A stretch of DNA of 47,191 bases from CAZASK01 sp964487845 (lineage in GTDB: Bacteria > Chlamydiota > Chlamydiia > Chlamydiales > FEN-1388): assembly GCA_964487845.1 (NCBI GenBank), contig CAZASK010000011.1:1-47191 (forward strand), read 5' to 3'. Under the pieces are notes generated by a model that saw nothing but the letters and a program-made list of their open reading frames with translations, ran no database searches and was not told where the DNA came from. The position numbers were made by a program, and so were the translations under genes. Below are positions 24,136-32,165 of this stretch, in pieces (position 1 is the stretch's first letter; each line of letters opens with the position of its first letter).

Positions 24136-25668
24136 TTATAGTATATTATTATTTTTACCGCTTGTCTTTGTTCTAATTCGAGTTAAATAACATTCATTAT
24201 CATAATCGTAATGAATAACGAATGTAAATTTTCTGATAAAAAAGGGATCATCTCTGCTGGTAATTTTTACTGGTAGACGAATGATCTCGTAGTGGGAACC
24301 ATCTGAGAGAAAGACCCGTTGAAAACTTGCATATGATGGCTTCACATGCGCTACAAGTAAAGGGGTCGGCTGAACCATTCCACCATACACTTGCAATATA
24401 AGCAAACTTACAATCGTCTCTGTATACCTTGTTTGCTTACACGAATATAAAAAGCGAGCAAGTAATGGGTTTTGTAATAATTGAGAATGCTTTACCCAAT
24501 TACCCGCATCTTCATAGTTTTTCCACTGGATAAGCTCCGGAAAATGTGATTTTTCGGAGCAGAGCACTATTTTTTCAAACGTTTTGGTAAGACATAAAAA
24601 GCGTTCATTATACTCATGAGGCAATACACCTTGTCTTTCTTGTTCATAAGCCAATGGATGAATATCTTGAATATGTTGAACTGAATTTATACACTCTTTA
24701 TCGACAATTTTAATTTTATATTTATCTGCAATACGCCATATATCTTGGGTTCCTGATACGAGGTGCGTAAGATTCACATCCGATGAAGAATTTCTGACCA
24801 AAGGCTGAAAACTATGCCATACCTTCTTCCAAAATTCCTGTTTACTTTGACTATTATCACTATCACTGACGAGCGACTCCTTAAATTTTGCAACCAAAAG
24901 AGCGTGCTTGAGTGCATTTTCATCCATTTCGATTCGCAACTCGTTATCTACCTTCACTTCGTGAAGTATTTTTTTGCAACTCGATAGCGATGTAGATTTT
25001 CGGTATAACTGCTGCTTTATTACTTGCGCTACACTTTTTTTCTCTATCTCTACACCTCTACTTGTCAGAGGCATAATGTCATTTTTCTCAGATTCTGAAG
25101 GTTTGAAATAAAATTTTGCATTTTTTGACAACCTTTTCTTTGTATTGGATGTATGCTCCCGCGATCGATCCAACGTATTACTGAGATTGCTTTCAGAAAT
25201 AGGTATTTCACTGAGCAGCTGTTCATTACCCCCTTCTTTCCTAAAAATTTTCTCCCATAAAACGCGCGGGCTTTTTTTGGGAGAAAGAGAATTTTTCTTG
25301 TTAGTAGGAGGACTTATTGAAAGACTTTCTGTTTTTTTCCCCCTATCGTCACTCTCAATAGAATCTTCTTCTTGGATATTTTCTGATAATTCGCTGCGTT
25401 CTGTCTTCGGTTGTATAAATCGAGGGCTCCTATTGGGGGAAAGAGAGTCTCTTTTTTTAGTAGGAGGACTAATTGAGAAACGTTTTATTTTTTTTACTAT
25501 ATTGTCAATCTCAACCGAATTTTCTTTATTTTGAATGTTTTTTGACCCTTCAACCTGCTCTATGTTCACCACATTTGTCTTTGCGTATACAAGATGATTT
25601 TCATGCGAACCATTATAATTTTTGTAAAGAGGATTGAATCGAACGTTGATTGGTTGATTGGGATTCAT
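24136..25668 (-). CDS. Unrecognised protein with Ser-Pro repeat region, effector candidate
   Basis: The function is unknown; the protein has 510 residues. The N-terminal third is low-complexity, rich in Ser, Pro, Lys and Glu, and contains two copies of a 52-residue unit whose core reads SISPPTKKRDSLSP, then SISPPTNKKNSLSP, each followed by SPR. From about residue 230 the sequence looks globular, with helices (ALKHALLVAKFKESL, EFWKKVWHSFQPLV) and a C-terminal beta-rich part (KFTFVIHYDYDNECYLTRI). No signal peptide or membrane segment is seen. A disordered Ser/Pro-rich N-terminus before a unique domain is common among type III effectors, but this is inference. It begins 12 bases after the Inc-like gene in the same direction and is probably cotranscribed with asd. 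Confidence 0.7.
   Translation of the reverse strand: MNPNQPINVRFNPLYKNYNGSHENHLVYAKTNVVNIEQVEGSKNIQNKENSVEIDNIVKKIKRFSISPPTKKRDSLSPNRSPRFIQPKTERSELSENIQEEDSIESDDRGKKTESLSISPPTNKKNSLSPKKSPRVLWEKIFRKEGGNEQLLSEIPISESNLSNTLDRSREHTSNTKKRLSKNAKFYFKPSESEKNDIMPLTSRGVEIEKKSVAQVIKQQLYRKSTSLSSCKKILHEVKVDNELRIEMDENALKHALLVAKFKESLVSDSDNSQSKQEFWKKVWHSFQPLVRNSSSDVNLTHLVSGTQDIWRIADKYKIKIVDKECINSVQHIQDIHPLAYEQERQGVLPHEYNERFLCLTKTFEKIVLCSEKSHFPELIQWKNYEDAGNWVKHSQLLQNPLLARFLYSCKQTRYTETIVSLLILQVYGGMVQPTPLLVAHVKPSYASFQRVFLSDGSHYEIIRLPVKITSRDDPFFIRKFTFVIHYDYDNECYLTRIRTKTSGKNNNIL
25261..25527 (-). repeat. Two-copy 156-bp tandem coding repeat
   Basis: The copies code for residues 48-84 (25417-25527) and 100-136 (25261-25371) of the Ser-Pro-rich protein, with a period of 52 codons. 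The shared core has the pattern SISPPTxKKxSLSPxxSPR. Divergence between the copies shows that the duplication is not recent. Confidence 0.65.
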
Positions 25669-25679
25669 CGTATTACCTC

Positions 25680-26825
25680 CTAGACAAAAGCCGAACGAAA
25701 GTTGACACTTCCCTTACTGAGAATTCCTTTATCAAGTTCTAGTCGAAGTGTCGTCAGTTGTGAAAAGGTAGAACGCACTTGAGGCGAGACCTCATCTTCT
25801 TCATCTTGAATTGCTAAAAGATTTTTTAATGAAACGTCTTCAAAAGAGCGTATGTGCTCTTGCACTCGTTTCGCCAAAGCATGACAAGTAGAATAGAGCT
25901 CCAGTAAATTACTCTTTTCCGAGAGACAAACTTGTCTGCACCTTTCTTGGAATACAATTTTGTCGTCGTCTTGTATATCTGCATTGGCAAGAAGCCGATA
26001 AATAGCCATATTGACCATGGCCGTGTATGCTCGTGAATCACACTCTGCAATATCTTCTTCAGTATAAGCATAATGAGTAATCAACTCTTGTTTTACTTCT
26101 CGTAACGCCTCTAATAATACATGAGCAAATTTTGTATGTAGTTCACTGATATGAGGTTGCTGTTCGCCAAGATAGATATAACCCGCCTCCATAGGAGCGG
26201 GAAAGAGCTGATCAATCAAGTTTTCAATTTCAATATATCTATAGTGACAGCAAATAAAGGCCTCGAGAAACTCTTGTGCTTGGATAGAACCACTTCCAAT
26301 CCCTCCTCTAGAAAAATCAAATTGACCTACTACAATCATATGAGCTAGCAGATCTTGAGATCGGTATAGTCGCTCACCTCCATCTGGTAAAAAAGAAAGA
26401 GCAGGATACTGCCTATGTAAAAAAAGAGCAAAATCACCCTCCATTTCTATGGCTATTTTTGCCTGTAAAAGTCGAAGTGACTCTTCTCTATTTGATCGCA
26501 TAATAGCGTCGAAGGAAGAAAAGGCAATCGCCAAAGGTAACTCTATTGTCTTCATCAATATTTCCAAAAAGAGAAAGTATATGGCAGCAACCTGAGTGAT
26601 ACTACAGCCTGCAGCCCAGGCTGTCACCAGAAGATCAGGAAATGCATGATAAGCGATTGCTGCAGTAACTGGCAATAATACAATCACGCCAAAAGCAACG
26701 CTACTGACTCGAAGGGCAAGCTGTTCAGCTAAGGGCGCCTCTGAATGTGTCTGCACATGTTCGAGAGCTACGCGATAAAACTGTACGAGATTGTCCGTGA
26801 TATCAGAAATCGACGCTGCTACCAA
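25680..26825 (-). CDS. Unrecognised membrane protein with bilobed hydrophobic domain (Inc-like)
   Basis: The function is not recognised; the protein has 381 residues. Two long hydrophobic segments lie close together (about residues 41-62 and 64-93) with a very short turn. This bilobed pattern is typical of chlamydial inclusion membrane (Inc) proteins. The remaining 270 residues are soluble, mostly helical and acidic, with no known motif. There is no cleavable signal peptide. The start is a TTG (26823-26825) overlapping the end of asd by 7 bases; no better Met exists before the first hydrophobic segment, so coupling to asd translation is likely. It is followed by the Ser-Pro-rich gene. Insertion into a host-derived membrane is inference from the topology; an ordinary inner-membrane protein is the alternative. 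Confidence 0.7.
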   Translation of the reverse strand: MVAASISDITDNLVQFYRVALEHVQTHSEAPLAEQLALRVSSVAFGVIVLLPVTAAIAYHAFPDLLVTAWAAGCSITQVAAIYFLFLEILMKTIELPLAIAFSSFDAIMRSNREESLRLLQAKIAIEMEGDFALFLHRQYPALSFLPDGGERLYRSQDLLAHMIVVGQFDFSRGGIGSGSIQAQEFLEAFICCHYRYIEIENLIDQLFPAPMEAGYIYLGEQQPHISELHTKFAHVLLEALREVKQELITHYAYTEEDIAECDSRAYTAMVNMAIYRLLANADIQDDDKIVFQERCRQVCLSEKSNLLELYSTCHALAKRVQEHIRSFEDVSLKNLLAIQDEEDEVSPQVRSTFSQLTTLRLELDKGILSKGSVNFRSAFV

Positions 26826-27955
26826 AAAATATACCCATTTTTTACAAGATATTCAGCAAGTAAAATAGTCCCTCCAGCCGCGCCACGAATAGTATTATGC
26901 GATAGAATCACAAATGTATAATCAAATAATGAAGCAGGCCTTAAACGACCAATCGCAACTCCCATTCCCTTCTCGACGTCACGGTGCATCTTAGGCTGAG
27001 GGTAGATCTGCTGATCAAAATATGTCAAGACCGCACGAGGACTAGAAGGTAGACGCATTTCTTGTGCAGGAGGAACGAATTCTTGCCACGCACGTATTAT
27101 ATCTTCTGCCGCTATCTTTTTCTTCAACTTGACAGAGACAACTTCTAAATGCCCCTCTGTGACTGGCACTCTGGTTGCACAAGCGCTGATCTTAAGGGGA
27201 TGAAAGATGATCTCGTTGTTTTCAATGGTTCCAAAAATTTTTCCTGGCTCATGTTCGATTTTATCTTCTTCGCCTGCAATATAAGGGATCACATTATCCA
27301 ACAAAGACATGCTTGGCACTCCAGGGAATCCAGCGCCAGATGAAGCCTGCATGGTAACAACATGGCACGCTTCGAGACCGAACTCAAGATGAAGTGGGCA
27401 GAGAGCCAAAGCCAAGCCGATGACCGCACAATTCGGGTTCGTGACTATCATACCGCCTTGAGCAAATCCCTGCTGTTTTACAAGCTCAAGATGCTGAGGA
27501 TTCACTTCTGGGACCACAAGAGGAACATGAGCATCCATACGATGATTGCTAGCATTAGAGAGCACAACATAGCCCTTTTGAGCATAGGCTGTTTCCACAT
27601 CGCCAGCAATAGAGGAATCCAAAGCAGAAAAAACGACACGACATGGAAGATCTGCGTGCACAGACTGCAACTTCATATCCTGAAACCGTTCGGGAATAGG
27701 AGTCGTCTGCATCCAATGAACCGCATCTTTGTATTTCATGCCCACTGATTTTTCAGAAGCAGAGATAGCCACAAGTTCAAACCATGGATGCTTGTCGAGT
27801 AAGGAAAGGAATCGCTGCCCGACACATCCAGTGGCACCTGCTACTGCCACTTCAATTTTTCTGCGAAGATGCATAGCTCCGCTTTCTCGAATGCAACTTC
27901 CTTCTGCATTTTCCCAGTCAGCACCAAGATTTCCACTTTGAAACTCATAACCCAT
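26819..27955 (-). CDS. asd: Aspartate-semialdehyde dehydrogenase
   Basis: It reduces aspartyl phosphate to aspartate semialdehyde with NADPH, on the way to diaminopimelate, lysine, methionine and threonine. The NADP-binding VAVAGATGCVGQRF, the catalytic Cys in TNPNCAV and the base His in RVPVTEGHLE are present. The overall form (QASSGAGFPGVPS, HNTIRGAAGG) is that of the archaeal/fungal-like branch. The frame is open to a TTG at 27973. The ATG at 27955 has GAGG at good spacing and is chosen, but the ATG at 27874 (MHLRRKIEVAVAG) fits the usual protein length better, leaving about 27 unexplained residues if 27955 is right. It follows pepA closely and overlaps the next gene. Confidence 0.92.
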   Translation of the reverse strand: MGYEFQSGNLGADWENAEGSCIRESGAMHLRRKIEVAVAGATGCVGQRFLSLLDKHPWFELVAISASEKSVGMKYKDAVHWMQTTPIPERFQDMKLQSVHADLPCRVVFSALDSSIAGDVETAYAQKGYVVLSNASNHRMDAHVPLVVPEVNPQHLELVKQQGFAQGGMIVTNPNCAVIGLALALCPLHLEFGLEACHVVTMQASSGAGFPGVPSMSLLDNVIPYIAGEEDKIEHEPGKIFGTIENNEIIFHPLKISACATRVPVTEGHLEVVSVKLKKKIAAEDIIRAWQEFVPPAQEMRLPSSPRAVLTYFDQQIYPQPKMHRDVEKGMGVAIGRLRPASLFDYTFVILSHNTIRGAAGGTILLAEYLVKNGYIFW

Positions 27956-27973
27956 ATCATTCCTCACAAGCAA

Positions 27974-29473
27974 TCATCTTTCTTTATTGCAAAGATGCTC
28001 GAGAAAATCAACAAGTAAACGCACACCAAATCCCGTGCCATACTTGGGAAGATAGCCTTTTGACTCATTAAGGAATGCCGTCCCTGCTATATCAAGATGA
28101 GCCCAAGGAATGTCTTCTACGAAATCACGCAAAAATGCCCCTCCTAAGATAGCACCACCATCTCTACCAGCTGTATTTTTAATATCGGCAATATCAGACT
28201 TCAGACGCTCACGATAATCATCATACAGCGGCAGCTCCCAGATGCGCTCATGAGTCCTTGTCGAAGATTGCATTAACTCCTGCGCAAGAACATCGCTATT
28301 GGAAAGCAAGGCAGCAACTTCATGCCCTAAAGCAACGACACATGATCCTGTCAATGTGGCAAGATCGATGATACGAGATGGCTTGAGTTTTTTAGCAGCA
28401 TACGCCAAGGCATCTGCCAGCGTCAATCTCCCCTCAGCATCTGTATTATTCACTTCCACTGTTTTGCCAAGAAAACTGGTATACACATCCCCTGGTTTGT
28501 ATGCGTGCGGTCCTACTGCATTCTCGCATGAAGCTATCACCGCCGAAACATTGATAGGAAGGTTTTGCTGACTGATCGCCCTCATAGCACCAAGGACTGC
28601 CGCAGCACCTGCCATATCGCCCCTTTGAGTCTCTATTCCCCCAGTGGGCTTCATATTTAAACCACCTGTATCGAAGGTCACCGCTTTGCCAACGAGAACT
28701 GTGTGATCTGAGGAGCCTGGATTGCCTTCATAGCTCATGGTAATAAATTGCGGCTCATGACATGCGCCTCTTGCTACTGCAAGAAAGAGCCCCATTTTCT
28801 GCTTTTCAATCCACTTTTGACCAAAGACTTTGCAGCTCATGCGCGCGCTTTTTTTCGCTATTTCCTGCGCTACTTGGCCTAAATGCTGAGGTGTAATAGA
28901 GTCAGCGCTATCATTGACCAAATCACGCGCCTGATGAACACATGATGCAATGATTGCACTCTTTTCAATTGCCTTTTTGGCAATAGCGACCTCTTCTGCC
29001 ACAAAAAGACACTGCGTAATGACGCTATTACCCTTGTCTTGTAACGTCTCATTTTTCAACTTCAAAAAACGATAATTTGCTAAAAAAATACCCTCTGAAA
29101 CAGCTTGAGCAACGGCATCTACAGAAAGAATGTCTATTTGAGGAAGTAAAATTGTAAGCGACTCTATTTTCGAAGCCGCCATCTTTTTTACTAGAGCAGC
29201 ATACGCTTGCCTCAACTTCTCACAAGTCACGTCAGCACTGTCTCCAAGACCAAGACACGCTATTCTTCTTTCATGTGGTGTTTGTGCATAGACACAAGAG
29301 AGACTTGACAAGCTCGCATCAAAATCACCGCTTTGGATCATGGGCGCAATAAGCGAGCGCAAGATGGCCTGTGAGGATGCTTGAACAGGAGCCTTTTTCC
29401 CTTTGAAAAAAGGGACAACGAGAGCATCATGGCGCTCTCGTTTATCAAAATTTGCTATGACATTGATCTTCAT
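27974..29473 (-). CDS. pepA: Leucyl aminopeptidase (M17 family)
   Basis: This cytoplasmic two-zinc exopeptidase removes N-terminal residues from peptides. The 499 residues have a variable N-terminal domain and a catalytic C-terminal domain with LVGKAVTFDTGGLNMKPTGG, RGDMAGAAAVLGAM and the family signature NTDAEGRLTLADALAYA, which carry the metal ligands and the catalytic Lys and Arg. The length is normal. It lies 15 bases after ssb, as in Chlamydia (CT044-CT045), and upstream of asd. With the opp importer nearby, it could work on imported peptides (inference). Confidence 0.95.
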   Translation of the reverse strand: MKINVIANFDKRERHDALVVPFFKGKKAPVQASSQAILRSLIAPMIQSGDFDASLSSLSCVYAQTPHERRIACLGLGDSADVTCEKLRQAYAALVKKMAASKIESLTILLPQIDILSVDAVAQAVSEGIFLANYRFLKLKNETLQDKGNSVITQCLFVAEEVAIAKKAIEKSAIIASCVHQARDLVNDSADSITPQHLGQVAQEIAKKSARMSCKVFGQKWIEKQKMGLFLAVARGACHEPQFITMSYEGNPGSSDHTVLVGKAVTFDTGGLNMKPTGGIETQRGDMAGAAAVLGAMRAISQQNLPINVSAVIASCENAVGPHAYKPGDVYTSFLGKTVEVNNTDAEGRLTLADALAYAAKKLKPSRIIDLATLTGSCVVALGHEVAALLSNSDVLAQELMQSSTRTHERIWELPLYDDYRERLKSDIADIKNTAGRDGGAILGGAFLRDFVEDIPWAHLDIAGTAFLNESKGYLPKYGTGFGVRLLVDFLEHLCNKER

Positions 29474-29488
29474 ATAAAAAGCTCTTCG

Positions 29489-29941
29489 TTAAAATGGAAT
29501 TTCCTCATCTGAAAAAGAACTCATTTGCTTCGCAGGAGCTGTTCCTTTTTGCATTTTACTGCTGCCCTGTGCTGCATAGGAGGAACCACTCTCTCCAGCC
29601 GACTCAGCGTCCTGTGATCTCTCACCTTTTGCACCAAATGGGCTGAAGTTTATCATCTCAGCTGTGATTTCAAGAGACACTTGAGAATTGCCTTCTTTAT
29701 CTTGATAGATCTCAGGAATACCCATATCACCAACTACTACAACAGGACTTCCTTTTTTAAGATACTGTAGTTTTTTATCGAAGCGATCTCCCCAGCAGGT
29801 AATGCGCCACCACAAAGTTTTTTCTTTTTGTCCCTTTTTGACGTTTGTGGCTACGCGAAATGTGGTCACTTTTTGACCATTTGGCGTAAAACGTGTCTCT
29901 GGATCTTGACCTATGTGACCCGCTACTTCAATGATAATCAT
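29489..29941 (-). CDS. ssb: Single-stranded DNA-binding protein
   Basis: This is an OB-fold protein that coats single-stranded DNA in replication and repair. The protein has about 150 residues. The OB domain covers 1-105 (GHIGQDPETRFTPNGQKVTTFRVATN, LWWRITCWGDRF, GSPVVVVGDM). A Gly/Ser-rich disordered linker follows, and the conserved acidic tip DEEIPF recruits partner proteins. The frame extends to 29968, but the ATG at 29939-29941 has the strong site GAGGAGAAAGG before it and matches the family start. It heads the apparent ssb-pepA-asd operon. Confidence 0.95.
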   Translation of the reverse strand: MIIIEVAGHIGQDPETRFTPNGQKVTTFRVATNVKKGQKEKTLWWRITCWGDRFDKKLQYLKKGSPVVVVGDMGIPEIYQDKEGNSQVSLEITAEMINFSPFGAKGERSQDAESAGESGSSYAAQGSSKMQKGTAPAKQMSSFSDEEIPF

Positions 29942-30035
29942 ACCTTTCTCCTCATGAATATATACCAAACGTTCAGGTTATCAGGGTTTTATGATTCGGA
30001 AAAAGGAAAAATTTAGCTACCAAGGGAATATGGGC

Positions 30036-30064
30036 TTGACCTCATAACATAAATTACGTATATC
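30036..30064 (+). promoter_or_regulatory. Promoter of glgX
   Basis: TTGACC (30036-30041) and TATATC (30059-30064) are 17 bases apart. Transcription would start near 30071, only about 12 bases before the glgX ATG, and no Shine-Dalgarno sequence is visible there. The mRNA may therefore have a very short leader. Confidence 0.55.
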
Positions 30065-30082
30065 TCGGAAAATCTATAAAGC

Positions 30083-32104
30083 ATGACGATGACAACACAT
30101 ACAAGCACACCTTATCCATTAGGAGCTACAAAAAAGCAACATGGCTGGAATTTCGCGCTCTTTTCTACTCGAGAGATCATACAACTCGTAACTGCACCTA
30201 TTAATCAGCCTACACAACTTACCTACCATGAAGTCACTGCTGAAAAAAATAGAACTGGCTTCATTTGGCACTATTTCCTAAAAACTGATGCACAAGCGCT
30301 CTACTATGGCTGGAAGATAGGAGATGATGCACGCATCTTTATTGACCCATATGCGGCCGTAGTTGACACAGGTAATCAATTTGGCAATAACTTGTGGAAG
30401 CAATTCAATACAGGGACAAGACTCTTTGGAATTGCCTCCGTTCAACCTGAATTTGATTGGCAATCAATTCCAAAGCCAAATCTTGCAGTCAGTGACCTTA
30501 TCATCTACGAAATGCATGTGCGAGCATTTACAGCTCACTCATCAAGTAAGGTAGCTCATCCGGGCACCTTCCACGGAATGAAAGAAAAAATTCCCTATTT
30601 AAAAGAGCTTGGAATTACAGCTGTTGAATTATTGCCTATTTTTGAGTGGAATGAATCAGAATATGATCGCGTCAACCCGCATACAAACGAGCTTTTGCAC
30701 AATTTTTGGGGATATTCCCCGCTTTCTTTTTTTTCACCTATGCAGCGCTATTGCACAAGCCCAAACCCACTCCAGATACTCACAGAATGTAAAGAACTCG
30801 TTCGAGAACTCCATAAAAACAACATCGAGGTAATACTCGATATTGTCTTCAATCACACGGGAGAAGGGAATCAACTTGGGCCCACCTATTCTTTCAAAGC
30901 CTTTTCTCCGAATGACTACTACCTTATCTCCGATACGGGAGAATACCTTAACTTCTCAGGATGTGGCAATACATTGAATTGCAATAATCCTATTGTACAA
31001 GATCTGATTCTGGACTCTCTGCGCTACTGGGCAGTCAATTTTCAAATAGATGGATTTCGTTTTGATCTCGCCTCCAGTATGACTCGTGATCGGTATGGGA
31101 AACCTTTAGAAATCTCTCCACTACTCGAACGTATTACCCAAGATCCTATACTGCAGCACTGCAAGCTCATCGCAGAACCTTGGGATGCAGCGGGCCTGCA
31201 TCAGGTGGGTAATTTTTTCCAAAATTACCATCATGGAGCTTCACGTTGGAGAGAGTGGAACGATGATTTTAGAAATTGCGTGCGCCGCTTTATAAAAGGC
31301 GATGGAGGTATGAGAGGGCGATTTGCCACCAAGCTAGCGGGATCTCAAGATGTGTATGGCAATGGTGGCTCACCTTTAAATAGTGTCAATTATATTACCA
31401 GTCATGACGGCTTTACGCTCCATGACCTCGTCAGCTATAACGGCAAGCACAACCTAGAAAATGGTGAAAACAATCAAGATGGCATGAATCACAATGACTC
31501 ATGGAACTGCGGCACAGAAGGCGAAACAGCAGACGAGAGCGCCCTGCAGCTTCGCGCAAGACAGATGAAAAATTATCTGGTTGCTGAAATGATGGCTCTT
31601 GGATGTCCTATGATTCATATGGGAGACGAATATGGTCATACGAAGCAGGGAAATAATAACAGCTGGTGTCAAGACAACACCCTGAATTATTTTTCTTGGA
31701 ATGCGATCAAAGATGCCTCCTCATTTTTCCGTTTCGCAAAGGGAATCATTCATTTTCGCAAGAATGAACCGCTTCTCAAGTATACGCGGTTTCTTACTGA
31801 GCAAGACATTACCTGGCACGGTGTTACCCCTCAATCTTGTGACTGGAATGAATCTTCAAAATTTATTGCCTATACCCTCCATGATCCTATCGCCTCAAAA
31901 GATCTCTATGTTGCCTTTAATGCTCATCATTATCCAGTAAACATTACTATTCCTCAGCCAAAGGAGGGATACCAGTGGATATGGATTGTAAATACAGAGC
32001 AGCTGCCACCACACGATTTCGTTTCGCAGCTGACAGCACTTCCTGTTATAGACACTCAGATCAAAATGGATCGATACTCCTCCATCATTCTTAAACAATA
32101 TTAG
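30083..32104 (+). CDS. glgX: Glycogen debranching enzyme (isoamylase type)
   Basis: It cleaves alpha-1,6 branches of phosphorylase-trimmed glycogen (glycoside hydrolase family 13). The 673 residues comprise an N-terminal beta domain, the catalytic barrel and a C-terminal beta domain. The four conserved regions are visible: DIVFNHTGEG, GFRFDLASSM with the nucleophile Asp, KLIAEPWD with the acid Glu, and YITSHDGFTLHDLVSYN with the transition-state Asp. Length and motifs match GlgX of chlamydiae. It is divergent from ssb and followed by an LptD-like gene on the same strand. Confidence 0.95.
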   Translation: MTMTTHTSTPYPLGATKKQHGWNFALFSTREIIQLVTAPINQPTQLTYHEVTAEKNRTGFIWHYFLKTDAQALYYGWKIGDDARIFIDPYAAVVDTGNQFGNNLWKQFNTGTRLFGIASVQPEFDWQSIPKPNLAVSDLIIYEMHVRAFTAHSSSKVAHPGTFHGMKEKIPYLKELGITAVELLPIFEWNESEYDRVNPHTNELLHNFWGYSPLSFFSPMQRYCTSPNPLQILTECKELVRELHKNNIEVILDIVFNHTGEGNQLGPTYSFKAFSPNDYYLISDTGEYLNFSGCGNTLNCNNPIVQDLILDSLRYWAVNFQIDGFRFDLASSMTRDRYGKPLEISPLLERITQDPILQHCKLIAEPWDAAGLHQVGNFFQNYHHGASRWREWNDDFRNCVRRFIKGDGGMRGRFATKLAGSQDVYGNGGSPLNSVNYITSHDGFTLHDLVSYNGKHNLENGENNQDGMNHNDSWNCGTEGETADESALQLRARQMKNYLVAEMMALGCPMIHMGDEYGHTKQGNNNSWCQDNTLNYFSWNAIKDASSFFRFAKGIIHFRKNEPLLKYTRFLTEQDITWHGVTPQSCDWNESSKFIAYTLHDPIASKDLYVAFNAHHYPVNITIPQPKEGYQWIWIVNTEQLPPHDFVSQLTALPVIDTQIKMDRYSSIILKQY

Positions 32105-32165
32105 ACCTCTTGCACAATACCATTTATCAAATTCTTCAAAAGCGCTATAGTCACGAATCCTCACG

